Shown here: in pieces, positions 59,906 through 64,000 of the stretch
Layout of the letters: the number at the start of each line of letters is the position of its first letter
Numbering within the stretch: position 1 is the first letter of the stretch
Assembly: GCF_002741015.1 (NCBI RefSeq)
Contig: NZ_CP016616.1
Location: 1,533,501-1,597,500, forward strand
DNA length: 64,000 nucleotides
Origin: Microvirga ossetica
GTDB lineage: Bacteria; Pseudomonadota; Alphaproteobacteria; Rhizobiales; Beijerinckiaceae
Direction: 5' to 3'
Position numbers and translations under genes: made by a program
Notes under the pieces: generated by a model
What the model saw: the letters and a program-made list of their open reading frames with translations, nothing else
Told to the model about the DNA's origin: nothing
The model's database searches: none

Positions 59906-61114
59906 CTAATAGCCTGGGACCAATCGCTGCTCGATCAGAGGGGCATCCATCTGAAATCGCAGACCGGCCCGGCCGTACCGAACCTCGACCTTGCCATTAC
60001 ATTGCATGGGCAGAACCCGCTGAAGCAGAGTCGAGCCAAACCCACAATGCTGCGGCTCGCTCACTGGAGGCCCGCCGTGCTCTCGCCATTCCAGATGGAG
60101 CTTTCGGACGCCCTCGACCGCAACGACATCCCACCGGATTTCGACATAGCCATCAGGAGCAGATAGAGCCCCGTACTGAATGGCGTTCGTGGTCAGTTCG
60201 TGGAGCGCCATGCCGACCGGCACGGCCAGATCCGCCGATAGCTCAACAGGCGGACCAAACAGCATGAAGCGGGGCACTCGGCTTTCAGCAAACGGCTTGA
60301 GTTCGTTGAGAACGATCTCCCTCAGCGGCGCGGTTTGCCAGTAGTCCTCGGTCAACAGGTTGTGGGTCTTCGCCAGGGACGAGATGCGTTTGGAGAACGA
60401 GCGATAGAACTCGTCGAAGCTGCCAGTAGACCGGCCTGTGGCTCCGACGAGGGCCTGAACCGTCGCCAGGGTGTTCTTCACCCGATGGTGAAGCTCGCGG
60501 ACCAGCAAAGACTGGCGCTGCTCGACCTTGTGGCTCGCCTCCAATCGCTCATCCCGCTCGGCAATGGCACGGCGCAACTCGAACTGTGACATCACCTGTC
60601 GCGCGAGCATGGTGAGGGTGGATGCCTGCTCCTCTGTGAGGTCACGCGGTACATGATCGAGCACACACAGGGCTCCCAAGGGAACCCCATCGGGGGCTCT
60701 CAGCACCGCCCCGGCATAGGAGCGCAGGCGCGGCTCCGCTGTCGCAAGAGGGTTGCTAGCAAACCGATGGTCCTCGATCAGGTCCGGAACCACGGTTAGC
60801 CCAGGCTCAAGCATGGCGCTGAGGCAAATCGAGCGGTCGAGCGGCGTCTCGCGCAGCCCAAGCCCCACTTCGGCCTTGAACCATTGCCTGCGCTCGTCGA
60901 TGAGGCTGATGAGTGCAATGGGGGTCTGACAGCACTGAGCGGCAAGCTGTACCAGATCGTCGAATGCGGGCTCTGGCGGCGTGTCGAGAACCCGGTAGCT
61001 GCGCAACGTTGCGAGCCGGTCGCGCTCTGTCCAGGTGGGATGCCGTTGATCGTTCAACACGAGCCCGTCCGCTGGGATCACTCGTGAGAACGTGCTTGAT
61101 TCGGGTAGGTTCAA
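59906..61114 (-). CDS. HWE-family sensor histidine kinase with GAF domain
   Basis: A 402-aa cytoplasmic kinase. GAF domain (about 40-190: LDTPPEPAFDDLVQLAAQCC, LISLIDERRQWFKAEVGLGL). Phospho-acceptor is ELHHRVKNTLATVQALVGAT near residue 213. ATPase has N-box HELTTNAIQYGALS near 305 and the WxE-type LHLEWREHGGPPV, then CGFGSTLLQRVL. HWE kinases often feed the PhyR-EcfG general stress pathway or light/redox signalling. The gene starts 27 bp after the stop of the receiver gene, so both form an operon. Confidence 0.92.
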   Translation of the reverse strand: MNLPESSTFSRVIPADGLVLNDQRHPTWTERDRLATLRSYRVLDTPPEPAFDDLVQLAAQCCQTPIALISLIDERRQWFKAEVGLGLRETPLDRSICLSAMLEPGLTVVPDLIEDHRFASNPLATAEPRLRSYAGAVLRAPDGVPLGALCVLDHVPRDLTEEQASTLTMLARQVMSQFELRRAIAERDERLEASHKVEQRQSLLVRELHHRVKNTLATVQALVGATGRSTGSFDEFYRSFSKRISSLAKTHNLLTEDYWQTAPLREIVLNELKPFAESRVPRFMLFGPPVELSADLAVPVGMALHELTTNAIQYGALSAPDGYVEIRWDVVAVEGVRKLHLEWREHGGPPVSEPQHCGFGSTLLQRVLPMQCNGKVEVRYGRAGLRFQMDAPLIEQRLVPGY

Positions 61115-61141
61115 GTGAAGTGGCTGATGTCCCCAAGCAAT

Positions 61142-61519
61142 TTAGACGTCGCCGACCAGAAGCTGCTGGCAGGCTCGAACCAGGACGGCAAATGGGACCG
61201 GCTTTTCGATCCAAGTCACATGATGAAACTCTGACAGAAGCTGGCGGTCCTCATGATGCCCCGAATAGATCAGGAACGGCACTTCACGGCGGCTAAGCTC
61301 CAGAGCAACCTCGCGGCAGGGGCCATCCTTCAGCGCCGCGTCCAGAATGGCTGTGTCGGGCGTCTCGGTCTGGAGCCAGTCCAGGGCAGCGGCACAGGTG
61401 GTAAAGGGGCCAGCCACTTCATAGCCCGCATCCTGCAAATCATCCTGGAGAGTGAGCGCGATCAGGGCTTCGTCCTCCAAGACGAGGACAAGCGGTCTGC
61501 CGTTGGCCTGCTTGGTCAT
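61142..61519 (-). CDS. Single-domain response regulator
   Basis: A 125-aa receiver: acidic pocket VLVLEDEALIALTLQDDLQD, phospho-Asp in DTAILDAALKDG near residue 56, Ser in FLIYSGHHED, Lys in WIEKPVPF. No output domain, so it works as a phosphate relay or by protein contact. First gene of the operon with the HWE kinase, which is its likely partner. Confidence 0.9.
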   Translation of the reverse strand: MTKQANGRPLVLVLEDEALIALTLQDDLQDAGYEVAGPFTTCAAALDWLQTETPDTAILDAALKDGPCREVALELSRREVPFLIYSGHHEDRQLLSEFHHVTWIEKPVPFAVLVRACQQLLVGDV

Positions 61520-61590
61520 CCGATCAGCCTTCGCCCATCCAGCTTGAATCTATCCTGAACAGGCGTGCTTGACGATTCCTTGTGTTAAGT

Positions 61591-61765
61591 TAGCCGCCCT
61601 CCCCAAACCTCCCGCCGACGATGCGGAAGCTCACCATCCTCCAGGGAGGAAGGGCTGAGCACCAAGGTACAGTCCACTGGACCTTCCCCTCGCGCTACGA
61701 TGCGGAGGCTTACAATCATCCAGAACGGAAGGCGGGACGACCGAGATCCTGAGCCGGACCACTGA
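61591..61765 (+). pseudogene. Two tail fragments of the 43804/59580 protein family
   Basis: Fragment one reads SRPPSPNLPPTMRKLTILQG (about 61591-61645), matching TSRPPPDLPPMLRKLMLIQG of the 43804 protein. Fragment two, in another frame from 61700, reads MRRLTIIQNGRRDD. They are imperfect direct repeats of only the last 15-25 codons. The rest of the 61520-61861 gap shows no gene. Confidence 0.5.
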
Positions 61766-61861
61766 CCCGTAACCGTCCGCGCCCGAGTGCGCCGTTCAGG
61801 AGCATTTCATAGCGCTGGTGCGTTACCCGCTTCGGCAATCATTGGTGGAAGGAACTGCATC

Positions 61862-62173
61862 GTGACGACGTTTGCCACAAAGATGAGAGGATGGCTGCCG
61901 ACAGGCTTGGCTGCGCTGGTCCTCGGCGGAGCCACGCTCGCGACGGTCGTTCCGGCCCAGGCGCAGTACTACGGTCCTGGCTATCGCTACGGCCCGCCTG
62001 TGGAGCGCCGAATCGTGAGACCCTACTATGGCAGGCCCTACTATAGGAGGCCGTACTATGGCCGACCCTACTACGGTCGGCGATACTACGCGCCGGGGTG
62101 CCGGGTGGTGGTCACGCGGCGCATTAATCGCTTCGGGGAACCGGTGGTCATCAGACGGCGCATCTGTGGCTAA
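61862..62173 (+). CDS. Exported Tyr/Arg-rich repeat protein
   Basis: A 103-aa protein. The signal peptide ends VVPAQAQ near residue 35. It is followed by tandem PYYGRPYYRRPYYGRPYYGR repeats and a tail with two Cys (APGCRVVVTRR, RRRIC) likely bridged outside. Similar Tyr-Gly-Arg envelope proteins are common in Rhizobiales without known role. GTG 61862 has AAGGA at a good distance. Confidence 0.7.
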   Translation: MTTFATKMRGWLPTGLAALVLGGATLATVVPAQAQYYGPGYRYGPPVERRIVRPYYGRPYYRRPYYGRPYYGRRYYAPGCRVVVTRRINRFGEPVVIRRRICG

Positions 62174-62241
62174 TCGGCTGCTCGGGTTACGAGCCCCGTC
62201 AACCGTGCCATCACTGAGGCCGTTCCATTATCCTGGTCAGG

Positions 62242-62394
62242 ATGATTCTGTCGCAGCCGCTGGGACTGCCGCCTGAGACACCATGGAACCTTCCCCTGTC
62301 CTTCGGCGATGACAGCGATTCCATTGTTCTTGCGGCTGAGGGATCAGCCATGCCCTTAGCGGGCGCTCCAGTTTCGGCGAAGCTGTTTACATAG
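62242..62394 (+). CDS. Possible small protein, 50 aa
   Basis: MILSQPLGLPPETPWNLPLS then FGDDSDSIVLAAEGSAMPLA, ending at TAG 62392-62394. Coding-like composition; only a weak TCAGG before the ATG. Unknown function. It occupies most of the gap between the Tyr-rich protein and the 62475 gene. Confidence 0.4.
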   Translation: MILSQPLGLPPETPWNLPLSFGDDSDSIVLAAEGSAMPLAGAPVSAKLFT

Positions 62395-62474
62395 GTTCAG
62401 AAAAGTGGGAATCTGCCCGCCGCGATGGTGGTGGCCTGAATGCTGTGCGGTGAGGTTTCGAGGCGAGGTGTCCC

Positions 62475-62732
62475 ATGACGCACAGATTTCAGGTTGGACA
62501 GACGGTCCTCCCAGCCCATCCCAGGCGAGCAAATCCTGATACCTACGTGATTGTCCAAGCACTGCCTGACACATCGCACGGACCTCAGTACCGGATCAGG
62601 GCGCTATCGAGCGCAGCCGAGTGCGTCGTTGATGAGACGCAAATTAAGAAGGTGCGAGCAGAGCCACGGCATCCCGCAAAGGTCACGCGCGAAAATAAGA
62701 GCGAGTCTATGTCTCATCTCGTCTGGTGTTAG
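62475..62732 (+). CDS. Small conserved hypothetical protein, 85 aa
   Basis: MTHRFQVGQTVLPAHPRRAN, PDTYVIVQALPDTSHGPQYR and IRALSSAAECVVDETQIKKV. This looks like a small SH3-like beta barrel (short strands around GQTV, YVIV, QYRIR) with a polar tail. Similar stand-alone proteins occur in Methylobacteriaceae. Function unknown. Confidence 0.6.
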   Translation: MTHRFQVGQTVLPAHPRRANPDTYVIVQALPDTSHGPQYRIRALSSAAECVVDETQIKKVRAEPRHPAKVTRENKSESMSHLVWC

Positions 62733-62880
62733 CGGTCTTCGGTCGCGAGGTGATTGATAGCTTGCCTACTGACCGCGCGTGACACCAGCAAATCCTGCTG
62801 ACGCAATGATGCCTTGACCCTGCGACCACCCAATGCCGCGTCTGATCGCACGATGTTACAGGCGAAGAGATCTGGCCCGA

Positions 62881-63542
62881 TCACAGAGGCCGACTGCCGA
62901 CGATCTGTGGCTGGTCGAATACGACTGGTTCGAGCGCCGTACCATCATTCCGCATCGCGTGCTCGGCAAAGCAGGAGATGCCAGAGGGAAGAATGGTCTC
63001 GTGCCTCGCCACATCAATGAAGATGTGCTTCGAGTTTTCCGGTTTGATATCAAACCAGTTGGGATCATCGAAAGTACCGGCGTACACACCGCAGACAGTC
63101 GCTCAACATCGACCTGGGACGGTGCGGAGACGGTCTCTACTTCGGGTATCCGCTCGGTCTCAGATTCCGTGTGGACATCCAGTTTCCCCAGATGCGGCTC
63201 GTCTGCCTCTCGCACGGAGCCTTCGGGCGCTTCTACCGATATCGGAGCGGACGCGGGCTCCCTCTCCACGTCCTGTTCTGTGGGGGCCAGTACCTCGATC
63301 CGGCCAGGGAAGTCATTCCGGCACTCATACTGGACGTAATCGTGGAAATTGGACCTGATCCGGTGCGGTTGGTCGAGAAGGATCTCATTCCGGACTTCGA
63401 GCACGAAGAAGCGCCCTGCCTGAGTGGTCACATCCACCCGCCTAACCACTCCTTCGGAAAAGCTCTTCCATGAACCGGATGGATGGAAGTGGACGCGAAC
63501 CTCGTCGCCAATGGCAAGCCTCGTTGTCTTTGCCTCAGACAT
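62881..63542 (-). pseudogene. Two-part conserved hypothetical gene split by a frameshift
   Basis: The first part, from ATG 63542, reads MSEAKTTRLAIGDEVRVHFH, SFSEGVVRRVDVTTQAGRFF and a Glu/Ser-rich linker. After about 63085 this frame turns into Ser/Arg-rich nonsense and runs to 62856. From about 63087 another frame becomes protein-like: MYAGTFDDPNWFDIKPENSK, HIFIDVARHETILPSGISCF and AEHAMRNDGTALEPV, ending at 62881. A one- or two-base slip near 63085-63100 would join them; alternatively they are two overlapping genes with a GTG start at 63087. Confidence 0.55.
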
Positions 63543-64000
63543 TCGGAGTCGGCACTCCTCTCCTCGGCAGGCGCTGCGAGGCCCACATGGCTGCCTGGGT
63601 GCGATTGGAGGCACCGACCTTGCGCAGAATGGCCTTGACGTGGACCTTGATGGTGGCTTCGGTGATGTCCAGGTCACGGGCAATGATCTTGTTGGACGAA
63701 CCGTGCATCAGGCAACCCAGGATTTGGGCTTCTCGCACGGAGAGGTTGCACTCCCTTAGATTAGAAATCTTCGGCTCGGCCACCGCGTTATTCTGGAATG
63801 GCTGCTCTGGGCTCTGGATCATCCCACTCAATAGCAAGTGCATGATCGCCGAGGGTACAACAGTCTCTCCGAGCATGACCAATTCAAGGGATTTGATCAG
63901 AATCTCAGGGGCGCTTGCTCCTTCACAGAAGCCATCCACTCCCGCCTCATGTCCGATCCGCACAAAGCCGAGATCGAACTGATTCGTCAGAACAACAACC
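63535..64000 (-). CDS. LuxR/NarL-type response regulator (partial, 5' end beyond window)
   Basis: The frame is open to the window edge: VVLTNQFDLGFVRIGHEAGV and DGFCEGASAPEILIKSLELV match the second half of a receiver domain. The C-terminal LuxR HTH is LSVREAQILGCLMHGSSNKI, IARDLDITEATIKVHVKAIL, RKVGASNRTQAAMWA. It is the NarL/FixJ output type, binding DNA when phosphorylated. Its stop overlaps the downstream start at 63542 by a few bases, indicating coupling with the split gene. Confidence 0.88.
   Translation of the reverse strand, partial: VVVLTNQFDLGFVRIGHEAGVDGFCEGASAPEILIKSLELVMLGETVVPSAIMHLLLSGMIQSPEQPFQNNAVAEPKISNLRECNLSVREAQILGCLMHGSSNKIIARDLDITEATIKVHVKAILRKVGASNRTQAAMWASQRLPRRGVPTPNV

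Noticed and set aside
61964..62100. Repeats that might suggest a CRISPR array
   Set aside because: These are in-frame codon repeats of a PYYGR protein, with no spacer structure and no cas genes anywhere in the window.
62205..62229. GGAAC-N17-GGTT match on the minus strand
   Set aside because: No minus-strand gene follows; it would only give antisense to the Tyr-rich protein gene. Likely chance.

Overview
The window looks like a chromosomal segment of a high-GC alphaproteobacterium in Hyphomicrobiales, most likely Microvirga or a close Methylobacteriaceae relative. This is inferred from gene content (HWE-family histidine kinase, serralysin/RTX proteins, DUF6894-type and PRC-barrel proteins, Fbp-type ABC operon), from REP-like intergenic palindromes typical of that order, and from promoters matching the alphaproteobacterial EcfG consensus. 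No rRNA or species marker is present, so the genus is only an inference.

Left part (1-36.5 kb) is ordinary housekeeping and metabolic chromosome. It holds a tRNA-Thr(GGU); a secreted serralysin metalloprotease; a free-Met-sulfoxide reductase; an ABC exporter; a row of small minus-strand genes (MOSC, DUF488, a membrane protein, a zinc alcohol dehydrogenase, Nudix); an inositol monophosphatase; a complete SBP-permease-ATPase importer (10.3-14.8 kb); a voltage-sensor K+ channel; and a HAD/HxlR/FMN-reductase group. Next comes a coherent five-gene operon (24.3 to 17.7 kb, minus strand) with a divergent RpiR regulator. It carries an ethanolamine-type permease, a GlnA-like gamma-glutamyl ligase, an aldehyde dehydrogenase, an iron alcohol dehydrogenase and an N-formylglutamate-amidohydrolase-family hydrolase. 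Together these read as a gamma-glutamylation route for ethanolamine or a similar amino alcohol. After that come AbrB-type, FucU, aminotransferase, MscL, LysR/DoxX/VOC genes, a large SLC5-histidine kinase-receiver hybrid, a racemase, an HCCA isomerase and a thioesterase.

Right part (36.5-64 kb) is accessory. It opens with a large serine recombinase directly beside an apparently N-terminally shortened thioesterase gene, then a complete IS21-family element (38467-40967) and a small serine resolvase. The rest is dominated by small proteins typical of general stress regulons (PRC-barrel, GYD, CsbD, YqaE/Pmp3, rhodanese, site-2 protease, tiny Cys-rich ORFs). It also has two class III nucleotide cyclases, a Crp/Fnr regulator, an HWE kinase with a stand-alone receiver, and a LuxR-type regulator cut by the window edge. 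Pseudogenes, duplicated blocks and decayed paralogs are frequent here. Three clear EcfG-type promoters (GGAAC-N16/17-CGTT or GGTT) drive CsbD, YqaE and a two-gene small-protein unit.

The most unusual items are: a nucleotide cyclase fused to a complete MarR-type DNA-binding domain, preceded by a perfect 19-bp palindrome; the proposed gamma-glutamyl amino-alcohol operon; a DUF6894 gene whose only sensible start is ATA; an AT-rich perfect 15-bp inverted repeat in a gene-poor stretch; and a duplicated 0.7-kb block in which one copy has decayed.
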